From JAKFDI01 sp036676235 (GTDB lineage: Bacteria > Pseudomonadota > Gammaproteobacteria > Burkholderiales > Burkholderiaceae_C): a stretch of 64,000 nt of DNA. The DNA is taken from the NCBI GenBank assembly GCA_036676235.1, contig JAKFDI010000095.1, positions 1 through 64,000 of the forward strand, in the 5' to 3' direction. Numbering within the stretch: the stretch's first letter is position 1; each line of letters starts with the position of its first letter. Positions 1-10,558 of this stretch are shown one piece after another. Position numbers and translations under genes: made by a program. Below the pieces are notes generated by a model. That model worked only from the letters and a program-made list of their open reading frames with translations. It did no database searches and was not told the origin of the DNA.

Positions 1-1148
1 TGCCCGCCGCCGATGCACATGGTGACCACCACGTACTTGGCGCCGCGCCGCTTGCCCTCGATGAGCGCATGGCCGGTGAGCCGGCTGCCCGTCACGCCGT
101 AAGGATGGCCCACCGCAATGGCGCCGCCGTTGACGTTGAGCAGTTCATCCGGAATGCCCAGCTTGTCGCGGCTGTAGATCACCTGGCAGGCGAAGGCTTC
201 GTTGAGTTCCCACAGACCAATGTCGCTGATCTTGAGGCCCGTGCGCTCCAGCAGCCGCGGGATGGCGAAGACCGGGCCGATGCCCATTTCATCCGGCTCG
301 CAGCCGGCGACTGCGAAGCCGCGGAAGATCCCGAGCGGCTGGATGCCACGCTGCTCGGCGAGCTTGGCGTCCATGAGCACGCAGGCCGATGCACCGTCGC
401 TGAACTGGCTGGCGTTGCCCGCCGTCACCACGCCGCCGGGCAGGGCCGAGCGGATCTTCTGCACGCCTTCGAGCGTGGTGTCGGGGCGGATGCCTTCGTC
501 GCGGTCGATCGTCACCTCTTTGGTGGTGATGCGGCCGGTCGCCTTGTCGACCACACCCATGGTGGTGGTCATGGGCACGATCTCGTCCTTGAACTTGCCC
601 GCTTCCTGCGCGGCGGCGGCACGCAGCTGGCTCCTCACGCCGTACTCGTCCTGCGCTTCCTTTGAGATGCCGTAGCGCTCGGCCACCTTCTCGGCGGTCT
701 GCAGCATGCTCCAGTAGATCTCGGGCTTGTGCTGCAGCAGCCACGGGTCGGCACGCATGTGGCGGTTGGTCTCGTTCTGCACGCAGGAGATGGATTCCAC
801 CCCGCCGGCGACCATCACCGGCACCCGGTCCACGATGATGCGCTGCGCGGCCATGGCAATGGCCTGCAGGCCGGAGCTGCAGAAGCGGTTGATGGTGACG
901 CCGGCAGTGGTGACCGGAAGCCCCGCGCGTAAGGCGGCGGTACGCGCGACGTTGCCGCCTGTCGTGCCTTCGCTCAGGCTGCCGCCGAGGATGCAGTCCT
1001 CGACCTCGGCGGGGTCGACGCCGGCGCGCTTGACGGCATGCTCGATGGCATGGCCGCCGAGCGTTGCGCCGTAGGTCATGTTGAAGGCACCCTTCCAGCT
1101 CTTGGCGAGACCGGTGCGGGCAGTGGAGACGATGACGGCGTCGGTCAT
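1..1148 (-). CDS. Acetyl-CoA acyltransferase (thiolase), 3' end missing
   Basis: Condensing-type thiolase that would cleave 3-ketoacyl-CoA with CoA to release acetyl-CoA, the last step of a beta-oxidation turn. About 382 codons lie in the window against a usual 390-400, so only the last residues run off the left edge. The nucleophilic cysteine is C90 in NRFCSSG. The late histidine lies in GHPYGVTGS, and the second catalytic cysteine lies in CIGGG right at the edge. The start ATG gives MTDAVIVST, the normal thiolase N-terminus. It lies 31 bases downstream of the hydratase/dehydrogenase gene on the same strand, so the two are probably one transcript. By context it resembles PimB of dicarboxylate degradation; that assignment is inference. 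Confidence 0.93.
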   Translation of the reverse strand, partial: MTDAVIVSTARTGLAKSWKGAFNMTYGATLGGHAIEHAVKRAGVDPAEVEDCILGGSLSEGTTGGNVARTAALRAGLPVTTAGVTINRFCSSGLQAIAMAAQRIIVDRVPVMVAGGVESISCVQNETNRHMRADPWLLQHKPEIYWSMLQTAEKVAERYGISKEAQDEYGVRSQLRAAAAQEAGKFKDEIVPMTTTMGVVDKATGRITTKEVTIDRDEGIRPDTTLEGVQKIRSALPGGVVTAGNASQFSDGASACVLMDAKLAEQRGIQPLGIFRGFAVAGCEPDEMGIGPVFAIPRLLERTGLKISDIGLWELNEAFACQVIYSRDKLGIPDELLNVNGGAIAVGHPYGVTGSRLTGHALIEGKRRGAKYVVVTMCIGGG

Positions 1149-1179
1149 TGCGATGTCCTTGGTGTTCTGTGCTGTTCGG

Positions 1180-3267
1180 TCAGTTGAAGGTCTTGCCTTC
1201 TTCGGCGAGGCGCGCGAGCAGCGGCGCGGGCTGCCAGGAAGCATCCGCGCCCGGCTCGGCCGCGAAGCGCTTGAGCGCCCGCACCACGTTGGGCAGGCCC
1301 ACCACGTCGGCATAGAGCATCGGCCCGCCGCGATGCTGCGGGAAGCCGTAGCCGTTGAGGTAAACCACGTCGATGTCGCTGGCCCGCGCCGCGATGCCTT
1401 CTTCGAGGATGCGTGCGCCTTCGTTGACGAGTGCGTAGATGCAGCGCTCCACCACTTCCTCGTCGCTGATCTTGCGCGGGGTGATGCCCTTGTCGGCGCG
1501 GAACTGGGTGATCAGCCCTTCGGTCACCGCGTCGGGAATCGGATCGCGCTTGCCGGCCTCGTAGCGGTACCAGCCGGCACCGGTCTTCTGCCCGAAGCGG
1601 CCGGCCTCGCACAGCTTGTCGGCGACGATGGACGCCATCTCCACACCGGCTTCGGCGGCCTTGCGCTTGCGCGTGGCCCAGCCGATGTCCAGGCCCGCGA
1701 GGTCGCCCATGCGGAACGGACCCATCGCCATGCCGTACTTCTGCAACGCGCCGTCGACCTGCTGCGGCAGCGCACCGGCGTTGATCAGGCCTTGAGCGGC
1801 CGCGCCGTAGCGCGCCAGCATGCGGTTGCCGATGAAGCCGTCGCATACGCCCGAGACCACCGCGATCTTCTTGATCTTCTTGGCGAGCTTCATGCTCGTG
1901 GCCAGCACATCGGGCGCGGTCTTGGCGCCGCGCACGATCTCCAGCAGGCGCATCACGTTGGCCGGGCTGAAGAAGTGCAGGCCGATCACATCCTGTGGCC
2001 GCTTGGTGAAGCCGGCGATGGTGTCGATGTTCAGGTAGGAGGTGTTGGACGCGAGGATGGCACCGGGCTTGCACACCTCGTCGAGCGTCTTGAACACCTG
2101 GGCCTTCACGTCCATGTTCTCGAACACCGCCTCGATCACGAGGTCGACATCGGCGAAGGCCTGGTAGTCGAGCGTGGGCGTGACAAGACCCATGCGCTCC
2201 TCGACCTGGGCTTGCGTGAGCTTGCCCTTCTTCATCGAGTTCTCGTAGTTGCGGCGGATGGTGGCCAGGCCCTTGTCCAGCGCCTCCTGCTTCATCTCGA
2301 GCAGCGTCACCGGAATGCCGGCGTTCAGGAAGTTCATGGTGATGCCGCCGCCCATGGTGCCGGCACCGATCACGGCCACCTTCTTGATGTCGCGGACCGG
2401 GGTGTCCGCCGGCACGTCGGGAATCTTGGCGGCCGCACGCTCGGCCTGGAAGATGTGGCGCAGGGCGCGCGATTCGGGGCTTTGCATCAGCGCCATGAAG
2501 GTGGCGCGCTCCAGCGCCATGCCTTCGTCGAAAGGCTTGCCGACCGATGCGGCCACGGCTTCCACGCACTTGAGCGGCGCGGGGAAGTTCTTCGCCATCG
2601 CGCCCACGCTGTTCTTGGCGAACTGCAGGTAGGCCTCAGCCAGCGGGCTCTTGACCTTGAGGTCGCGCACACGCTTGAGCGGGAGCTTGTCGGCCACAGC
2701 CTTTTCGGCGAAGGCCACACCGGCGGCGACCACGTCACCGTCGGTGATCTCGTCGAACAGTGGCGTGCCCTTGAACTGCGAGGCGGGAACGATCGCGCCA
2801 CTGACGATGAGGTTCAAGGCTGCGTCCAGCCCGATGAGGCGTGGCAGGCGCTGCGTGCCACCGGCCCCGGGGATGAGGCCGAGCTTCACTTCGGGCAGGC
2901 CGATGGTGGCGTCGGCCTTGGCCACGCGGAAGTGCGCGCCGAGTGCGAGTTCCAATCCACCGCCCAGGCAGTTGCCGGCAATCGCCGCGACGACAGGTTT
3001 CGGGCTGTTCTCCAGCGCCTTGATGACGGTCAGCAGGTTGGGTTCGCGTGCCGACTTGAGAGTGCCGAACTCGCGAACGTCGGCGCCGCCCGAGAACGCG
3101 CGATCATTGCCGGTGATCACCACCGCCTTCACCGCCGCATCGGCCAGCGCGCGGTCCAGGCCGTCCATCAGGCCGGTTCGCAGGTCCGCCCCCAGGCCGT
3201 TCACCGGCGGGTTGTCCAGCGTGATCACGGCGACGGCGCCGCGGGTCTCATAGTGGGTTGCAGGCAT
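1180..3267 (-). CDS. Enoyl-CoA hydratase / 3-hydroxyacyl-CoA dehydrogenase fusion (FadB/PimF type)
   Basis: Bifunctional beta-oxidation enzyme of 695 residues. The N-terminal crotonase half shows FSGGAD and the oxyanion-hole region NCLGGGLELAL, followed by GGTQRLPRL. The NAD-binding dehydrogenase half begins near residue 297 with VAVIGAGTMGGG and ends with the second 3HCDH helical repeat. The start at 3267 (MPATHYETRG) is preceded by an AGGAG ribosome-binding site 8 bases upstream; a longer reading to 3330 has no such support. It is transcribed with the thiolase and divergently from the acyl-CoA dehydrogenase at 3573. The family can act on fatty or dicarboxylic acyl-CoAs. The PimF-like reading rests on the neighbouring PimCD-like pair. 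Confidence 0.93.
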   Translation of the reverse strand: MPATHYETRGAVAVITLDNPPVNGLGADLRTGLMDGLDRALADAAVKAVVITGNDRAFSGGADVREFGTLKSAREPNLLTVIKALENSPKPVVAAIAGNCLGGGLELALGAHFRVAKADATIGLPEVKLGLIPGAGGTQRLPRLIGLDAALNLIVSGAIVPASQFKGTPLFDEITDGDVVAAGVAFAEKAVADKLPLKRVRDLKVKSPLAEAYLQFAKNSVGAMAKNFPAPLKCVEAVAASVGKPFDEGMALERATFMALMQSPESRALRHIFQAERAAAKIPDVPADTPVRDIKKVAVIGAGTMGGGITMNFLNAGIPVTLLEMKQEALDKGLATIRRNYENSMKKGKLTQAQVEERMGLVTPTLDYQAFADVDLVIEAVFENMDVKAQVFKTLDEVCKPGAILASNTSYLNIDTIAGFTKRPQDVIGLHFFSPANVMRLLEIVRGAKTAPDVLATSMKLAKKIKKIAVVSGVCDGFIGNRMLARYGAAAQGLINAGALPQQVDGALQKYGMAMGPFRMGDLAGLDIGWATRKRKAAEAGVEMASIVADKLCEAGRFGQKTGAGWYRYEAGKRDPIPDAVTEGLITQFRADKGITPRKISDEEVVERCIYALVNEGARILEEGIAARASDIDVVYLNGYGFPQHRGGPMLYADVVGLPNVVRALKRFAAEPGADASWQPAPLLARLAEEGKTFN

Positions 3268-3349
3268 GAATCGGCTCCTGAAAATGGTCAAGGCCGGCGC
3301 GGCCGGCTTGGTCAAACCTGCATCGCGCAAGCGGCGGTTCGCAGTTGTG

Positions 3350-3371
3350 CTGCAATGCAGAACAGTGTTTC
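3350..3371. promoter_or_regulatory. Candidate IclR-type operator in a divergent promoter region
   Basis: The 305-base gap between the hydratase/dehydrogenase gene and the acyl-CoA dehydrogenase gene carries CTGCAATGCAGAACA at 3350-3364. Its reverse complement matches 14 of 15 bases of a site between the iclR-like gene and gcdH (9050-9064). It is followed by the imperfect palindrome GAACAGTGTTTC (3360-3371), and a TATGAT hexamer stands at 3384-3389. Binding by the IclR protein encoded at 8038 is inference. Confidence 0.45.
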
Positions 3372-3572
3372 AATATTGTTCCCTATGATCCTAGCGTGCA
3401 CCCCCAGCGAAGTAAACCGGCATTGCCCTCGGAGAGCGTCGCCGAGGTGACTCAGAGCCCGGGTTTCCAATGTTCCAATTTGCGTATTTGTATTTCGCAC
3501 TGCAGAATCTTGTGCGCCTCGTGAGCCGCCGCCGAATCGCGGCGGCTTCCTCTTATCCAGCCCGAGAACAGC

Positions 3573-4781
<1,209 letters not shown>

Positions 4782-4800
4782 ACGACATCGGGAACACACC

Positions 4801-5943
4801 ATGGACTTCAACTACAGCGAAGAACAACTCGGCCTGCAGGACAGCCTGCAGCGTTTCGTCACCAAGGACTACGGCTTCGAGAAGCGCCGCGCGCTGCTCG
4901 CGTCCGATGAAGGCTTCAGCCGCGAGGCGTGGAAGACCTATGCCGAGCTGGGCATCCTCGCCCTGCCCTTTCCCGAAGACGTGGGCGGCCTCGGCGGCAA
5001 CGCCGTCGACACGATGCTCGTGATGCAGGTGCTGGGTGCGGGCCTCGCGCTCGAACCGTATGTGCCGACCGTCATCCTCGCCGGCAGCCTGATCCGCGAC
5101 TTCGCCGCGCCGGCGCAGCGCGAGGCGCTGCTCGGCCCGGTGGCCGAAGGCGCGAGCCTGCTCGCGCTGGCCCACCACGAACCCGGCGTGCGCTACGCCG
5201 TGCAGCGCGTGGCGACCAAGGCCGAGAAGAAGGGCGCGGGCTACGTGCTCAGCGGCCACAAGGCCGTGGTGCTGGGCGCCGCCTCGGCCGACCAGCTGCT
5301 GGTCTCGGCTCGCACCGCTGGCGGCGAGCGCGACGTGGACGGCGTGACGCTGTTCCTCGTCGACCCGAAGGCCAAGGGCGTGAGCCTGCGCCCCTACCGC
5401 ACGCAGGACGGCCAACGCGCCGCCGACGTGCTGCTCGACGGCGCGGAAGTCGCCGCCGACGCGGTGATCGGCGCCGAAGGCGCGGCGCTGCCAGCCATCG
5501 AGCGCGCCCTCGACTACGCCAACGCCGCCCTGTGCGCCGAAGCCGTGGGCATCATGCGTGCGCTCAACGACGCGACGCTCGAATACCTCAAGACGCGCAA
5601 GCAGTTCGGCGTGGTGATCGGCAGCTTCCAGGCGCTCAAGCACCGCATGGCCGACATGACCATCGCCACCGAACAGGCAAGCTCCATGGCCATCCTCGCC
5701 GCCGTCAAGGCCGACAGCGAAGACGCCGACGAGCGCCGCCGTTCGGTCGCCGGCGCCAAGGCCTATGTGGTGCAGCAGGCGCGGCTGGTGGGCCAGCAGG
5801 CGGTGCAACTGCACGGCGGCATCGGCGTGACCGATGAGCTGATCGTCTCGCACTGGTTCAAGCGCCTCACCACTCTCGGCATGACCTTCGGCGACGTCGA
5901 CCACCACCTCGCGCGCTACGGCGAACTGCTGCAGGCGGCATGA
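4801..5943 (+). CDS. Acyl-CoA dehydrogenase, pimeloyl-CoA dehydrogenase small-subunit type
   Basis: Acyl-CoA dehydrogenase homologue of 380 residues and probable partner of the large subunit just upstream. It starts MDFNYSEEQLGLQDSLQRF and keeps the ACAD core, with LKTRKQFGVVIGSFQALKH near residue 265 and QLHGGIGVTDE near residue 335. The GHKAVVLGA segment replaces the usual substrate-side loop, as in PimD-like subunits, so this chain may be the less active one of the pair. Its TGA overlaps the ATG of the following thioesterase gene by four bases, which indicates translational coupling. A paralogue lies at 11760. Confidence 0.91.
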   Translation: MDFNYSEEQLGLQDSLQRFVTKDYGFEKRRALLASDEGFSREAWKTYAELGILALPFPEDVGGLGGNAVDTMLVMQVLGAGLALEPYVPTVILAGSLIRDFAAPAQREALLGPVAEGASLLALAHHEPGVRYAVQRVATKAEKKGAGYVLSGHKAVVLGAASADQLLVSARTAGGERDVDGVTLFLVDPKAKGVSLRPYRTQDGQRAADVLLDGAEVAADAVIGAEGAALPAIERALDYANAALCAEAVGIMRALNDATLEYLKTRKQFGVVIGSFQALKHRMADMTIATEQASSMAILAAVKADSEDADERRRSVAGAKAYVVQQARLVGQQAVQLHGGIGVTDELIVSHWFKRLTTLGMTFGDVDHHLARYGELLQAA

Positions 5944-6392
5944 CGCCCCAAGTGCCGGAGGGCTTTGCGCTCATCGAGCGGCCGAAGCCTGGCTTCATGG
6001 CCTTGTGCGGACCGACCTACATCCGGCATCCGGGCGGTGGGGCGTCGCCCATCCTCGCCCTGCGCGTGGAAGAGAAGCACCTCAACATGCGCGGCATCGT
6101 GCACGGCGGGCTGCTGGTGACGCTGGCCGATTCGGCGCTCGCGACCGGCCTGCACTACGTGCGCAAGGTGCCGCTGTCGCTGGTGACGGTGAGCCTCACG
6201 ACCGATTTCGTCGAAACGGCGAATCTCGGCGACTGGATCGAGGCGCATGTCGACGTGCAGCGCGTGGGCGCACGCATGGCCTTCGCCAACTGCTACCTGC
6301 ACGTGGGCGAGAAGCGCATCCTGCGTGCGAGCGGCGTGTTCGCGGTGGTGAAGTCGGCGGCACCGCCGCCGCAGGAGCGCTTCGACGGTTGA
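5940..6392 (+). CDS. PaaI-family hotdog thioesterase
   Basis: Small acyl-CoA thioesterase of 150 residues with the hotdog-fold signature NMRGIVHGGLLVTLADSAL, where the HGG and the following Asp are the typical catalytic region of the PaaI family. Such enzymes release CoA from stalled or dead-end acyl-CoA esters during catabolism. The start overlaps the stop of the upstream acyl-CoA dehydrogenase (ATGA). It is the last gene of this three-gene unit. Right after it an inverted repeat (GGGGTTCGCA, then TGCGAACCCC) at 6418-6441 ends in a short T run and is probably the terminator. Confidence 0.85.
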   Translation: MTPQVPEGFALIERPKPGFMALCGPTYIRHPGGGASPILALRVEEKHLNMRGIVHGGLLVTLADSALATGLHYVRKVPLSLVTVSLTTDFVETANLGDWIEAHVDVQRVGARMAFANCYLHVGEKRILRASGVFAVVKSAAPPPQERFDG

Positions 6393-6417
6393 TGCGGCGA
6401 TGCGCCGCAATGCAAAC

Positions 6418-6446
6418 GGGGTTCGCAGCGATGCGAACCCCGTTCT
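6418..6446 (+). terminator. Rho-independent terminator after the thioesterase gene
   Basis: A 10-bp perfect stem, GGGGTTCGCA then TGCGAACCCC with loop GCGA, is followed by GTTCTT. It lies between convergent genes and may serve both. Confidence 0.65.
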
Positions 6447-6469
6447 TCATTCGAGACGACGCAACGTCA

Positions 6470-8011
6470 TCAGTCCATTGCGCCGTGCTGCGCCTGCCAC
6501 GCATCGCGCAGTTCGCGCTTGAGCACCTTGCCGATGGGGCTGCGCGGCAGCACGTCGACGAACTCGACGGCGGCCAGGCGCTGCATCTTGCCCAGGCGCT
6601 CATTGGCCCAGGCGAGCAGCGCGGGCGCGTCAATCGCGGTCCGCTCGCGCTTCACCACGAAGGCCACCGGCGTCTCGCCCCAGCGCGTCGAAGCCACACC
6701 GACCACCGACACATCGGCCACGTCGGCGTGTTGCCGCAGCTCGGCCTCCAGATCACTCGGGTAGAGGTTGAAGCCGCCCGAGATGATCATGTCCTTCTTG
6801 CGGTCCATGAGCACGAGAAAGCCGTCGTCGTCGAAGCGGCCCACGTCGCCGGTGCGGATGAAGCGCTTGCCGCTCGCATCGAACCACTCGGCCTCGGCGG
6901 TCTTGGCCGGCTGGTTGTGATAGCGCAGCATCATGCCCGCCGAATGGCCGACCACCTCGCCGGCCTCACCCGCCGACACTGCGCGGCCATCGTCGCCGAT
7001 CAGGCGGATGTCGTGGCCTGCCGCCGGCTTGCCCACCGTGTGCAGCTTGTCGGGGTGCGCATGCGCTTCGAGGATGCACACCCCGCCGCCTTCGGTCATG
7101 CCGTAGGACTCGATCAGCTTGCCCGGCCAGCGCCGCAGCACCTCGGCCTTGAGCGCGGCGCCGAAGGGCGCGCTGGTCGACTGCTTGGTCTGGAAGGACG
7201 AGAGGTCGAAGCGGTCGAACTCGGGATGGGCCATCAGCCGCTGGTACTGCACCGGCACCAGCATGGTGTGCGTCACGCGGTGGCGCTCGGCGAGCTTCAG
7301 GTAGTCGAGCGCATCGAACTTCGCCATCAGCAGCACCGTGCCGCCGTTGCCGAGCGTGGAGAAGAAGCTCACCAGCGTGGTGTTCGAGTACAGCGGCGTC
7401 GACAGCAGCGCGATCGATTCCGGCCCGTAGCCCGACAGCGTGGACGAGCCGCGCTGCAGTTGCACCGAGCGCATGCCGAAGGGCTGCACGATGCCCTTGG
7501 GCGCGCCGGTCGTGCCCGAGGAATAGATGATGTTGAAGGGCCAGTCGGCCTGCGGCTGCACCGGCGCGGGCGCGGTGCCTGCGGGTGCGAGCCAGGCCTC
7601 GAACTCGTCGCCAAAGGTCACGAGCCGGCAGCCCGACGGCAGCGACGTACCGCCGATTGCCCGTGCGGCAGCGACATCGACGAAGAAGAGCCGCGCCGCG
7701 GCATCCTGAACCATCGTCGCCAGCGCCTCGGGCTTGGACGAGGGCGACAGCGGCGCCACCGCCACGCCGGCGCGCAGCGCGCCGAGGTACAGCGCGGCAT
7801 ACGGGATCGAATTGCTGCCGCAGATGGCGATGGCCTCGGTCGGGCGAATGCCGTCGCGCTGCAGGGCGGCGGCCACACGATCCATCAGCGCATCGAGCTC
7901 GCGGTAGCTCAGCGTGGCGTCGTCCTGGATGAAGGCGCGGTGTTCCGGGCGATCGGCGGCGGTTTGCCGGATCTGCGCCGACACGGTGACGAGAGAAGGG
8001 GTTTCGGTCAT
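6470..8011 (-). CDS. AMP-forming acyl-CoA ligase (ANL superfamily)
   Basis: ATP-dependent acid:CoA ligase of 513 residues. The phosphate-binding motif is IYSSGTTGAPKGIV near residue 168. The adenylate-binding block ESYGMTEGGG and the hinge region RTGDVGRFDDDGFLVLMDRKKDMI follow. The C-terminal catalytic lysine lies in RSPIGKVLKRELR. It would activate a carboxylic acid for the beta-oxidation enzymes around it, in the place of PimA in a dicarboxylate pathway. It begins 26 bases after the stop of the iclR-like gene on the same strand, so regulator and ligase are probably co-transcribed. The substrate is not determined by sequence. Confidence 0.9.
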   Translation of the reverse strand: MTETPSLVTVSAQIRQTAADRPEHRAFIQDDATLSYRELDALMDRVAAALQRDGIRPTEAIAICGSNSIPYAALYLGALRAGVAVAPLSPSSKPEALATMVQDAAARLFFVDVAAARAIGGTSLPSGCRLVTFGDEFEAWLAPAGTAPAPVQPQADWPFNIIYSSGTTGAPKGIVQPFGMRSVQLQRGSSTLSGYGPESIALLSTPLYSNTTLVSFFSTLGNGGTVLLMAKFDALDYLKLAERHRVTHTMLVPVQYQRLMAHPEFDRFDLSSFQTKQSTSAPFGAALKAEVLRRWPGKLIESYGMTEGGGVCILEAHAHPDKLHTVGKPAAGHDIRLIGDDGRAVSAGEAGEVVGHSAGMMLRYHNQPAKTAEAEWFDASGKRFIRTGDVGRFDDDGFLVLMDRKKDMIISGGFNLYPSDLEAELRQHADVADVSVVGVASTRWGETPVAFVVKRERTAIDAPALLAWANERLGKMQRLAAVEFVDVLPRSPIGKVLKRELRDAWQAQHGAMD

Positions 8012-8037
8012 GACGAATCAGATGAAGAAGCGGCGCC

Positions 8038-8856
8038 TCAGCGCCCGAGCGAGGTCTCGAGCCGGCACACCATCTCGATGAGTCGCGGGCGCACCTCGTT
8101 GAGAAGGAATTCCTTGGGCAGGTTGAACGACGGCCCGCCGCAGTTGATCGCCATCACTGGCAAGCCACCGCCCGGCTGGAAGGCGACGGCGATGCCGTTC
8201 ACCTCCTTCTGCCAATCGCCGAAGGAGCAGGTGCAGCCCAGCGCCCGGTATTCCTCCAGCGATTTCTCGATGCCTTCGCGCACCGACAGCCAGGCGAATT
8301 CGTCGAGCTCCTGCACGCGGGCCATGATGTCCTGGCGCTCGCTCTCGGGCACCAGCGAAAGGTAGGCGCGGCCGATGGCCGAGGTGGCGAGCGGGATGCG
8401 CGAGCCGACGTCGAGGCTCAAGGTCAAGGCCGCCGTGCTGCGGCAGTTCTCGATGTAGACCATGGAGAGCCGATCACGCGTGCCGAGCGACACCATGGAG
8501 CGCGAGAAGTCGGCCAGCTCCTGCATCATCGGCCGCGCGATCTTGCGCACGTCCAGCCGCGCCAGCATGGCCGCGCCGAGCGAGAGCGTGGCGGTGCCGA
8601 GCCGGTACTTGCCGCTTTCTTCCACCTGGATCAGGTAGCCGAGCTTCGTCAGCGTGGACGTGAGGCGCGACACCGTCGACTTCGGCAGCTTGCAGCGCTG
8701 GGCGATTTCCTGGTTGCCGAGCGTCTTGTCGCCCGAACGGAAGCAGGCCAGCACCTCCAGCCCGCGGGCCAGCGCCGTGACGAAGTGGCGGTCTTCCTTG
8801 ACCTTCATGGGTCCGGTGCGCATCAGCGAACTCGGGTGTGTGATCGGCAGTGACAT
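8038..8856 (-). CDS. IclR-family transcriptional regulator
   Basis: Regulator of about 272 residues from the ATG at 8856. A winged helix-turn-helix (LGNQEIAQRCKLPKSTVSRL) lies near residues 48-67, followed by the IclR effector domain containing the SAIGRAYLS segment and ending near VCRLETSLGR. Translation could instead start at the in-frame ATGs at 8823 or 8808; 8808 (MKVKEDRHFV) lies closest to the conserved domain. It is divergent from gcdH and upstream of the acyl-CoA ligase, which suggests local control of the acid-degradation genes. A palindrome in its promoter region recurs at 3360 (see 9044-9064). Activator or repressor role is unknown. Confidence 0.9.
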   Translation of the reverse strand: MSLPITHPSSLMRTGPMKVKEDRHFVTALARGLEVLACFRSGDKTLGNQEIAQRCKLPKSTVSRLTSTLTKLGYLIQVEESGKYRLGTATLSLGAAMLARLDVRKIARPMMQELADFSRSMVSLGTRDRLSMVYIENCRSTAALTLSLDVGSRIPLATSAIGRAYLSLVPESERQDIMARVQELDEFAWLSVREGIEKSLEEYRALGCTCSFGDWQKEVNGIAVAFQPGGGLPVMAINCGGPSFNLPKEFLLNEVRPRLIEMVCRLETSLGR

Positions 8857-9004
8857 GTGGGACCCCGGATGGAACTGCTGCTGAAGGAAGGGTTGAAGCT
8901 CTTGACCACGATGAACCGCTACGCAGAATTGACTGTCTGCGCGTGTGCTTGGGCCGACTACCGGCCCCGCCATACGCCCCCACCGCTCTGCGGCACTTGC
9001 CTTG

Positions 9005-9064
9005 TTGGCAAAACGAATCGGCCGCACAATACACTATTTTTCGGAACGATGTTCTGCATAGCAG
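9005..9064. promoter_or_regulatory. Divergent iclR-gcdH promoter region with operator motif
   Basis: The 268-base gap between the regulator and gcdH holds the motif TGTTCTGCATAGCAG (9050-9064) shared with the 3350 site, and the palindrome GAAC-GAT-GTTC (9044-9054). A possible sigma-70 pair for gcdH is TTGGCA at 9005 with a weak AT-rich -10 region near 9028-9037. The motif match is visible; protein binding is inference. Confidence 0.45.
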
Positions 9065-9124
9065 GCCAAAAATCACACGGCCGCGTTCCGCCTTGTTTCC
9101 TTCCACTTCAGACGAGAACCCCCC

Positions 9125-10303
<1,179 letters not shown>

Positions 10304-10317
10304 GCGCGCGCGTCCCT

Positions 10318-10537
10318 CCCGTTCGGGCTGAGGTATCGAAGCCCGAACCCGCTCGCCCTGAGCTTGTCGAAGGGTCGGGCTGAGGTATCGAAGCCCTTTG
10401 CCCTCGCGCACTTCGATACCTCAGTGCGAACGGTGGTGGAGGTGTTTCGCAGTCATATACCAGCCCCCGTTCGGGCTGAGCCTGTCGAAGCCCTTGTGCC
10501 CCCATGCGGCACTTCGACAAGCTCAGTGCGAACGGAT
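10318..10537. repeat. Cluster of REP-like palindromic repeats
   Basis: Several units built on the core CTGAG-(CCTGTC, CTTGTC or GGTATC)-GAAG lie head to head. Examples are GGGCTGAGGTATCGAAGCCC at 10324 and again at 10378, CACTTCGATACCTCAGTGCG at 10409, GGGCTGAGCCTGTCGAAGCC at 10474, and CACTTCGACAAGCTCAGTGC at 10509. Opposed copies can form long hairpins. The cluster fills the gap between gcdH and the next acyl-CoA dehydrogenase gene and ends just before that gene's start. Confidence 0.85.
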
Positions 10538-10558
10538 TTCCACGAAGGAATCCCCATC

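Noticed and set aside
1078..3450. 790-codon open frame on the plus strand opposite the hydratase/dehydrogenase gene
   Set aside because: It is antisense to a clear enzyme gene. In GC-rich DNA the third-position bias keeps the opposite frame open, and its protein is rich in His, Arg, Ala and Leu with no family resemblance.
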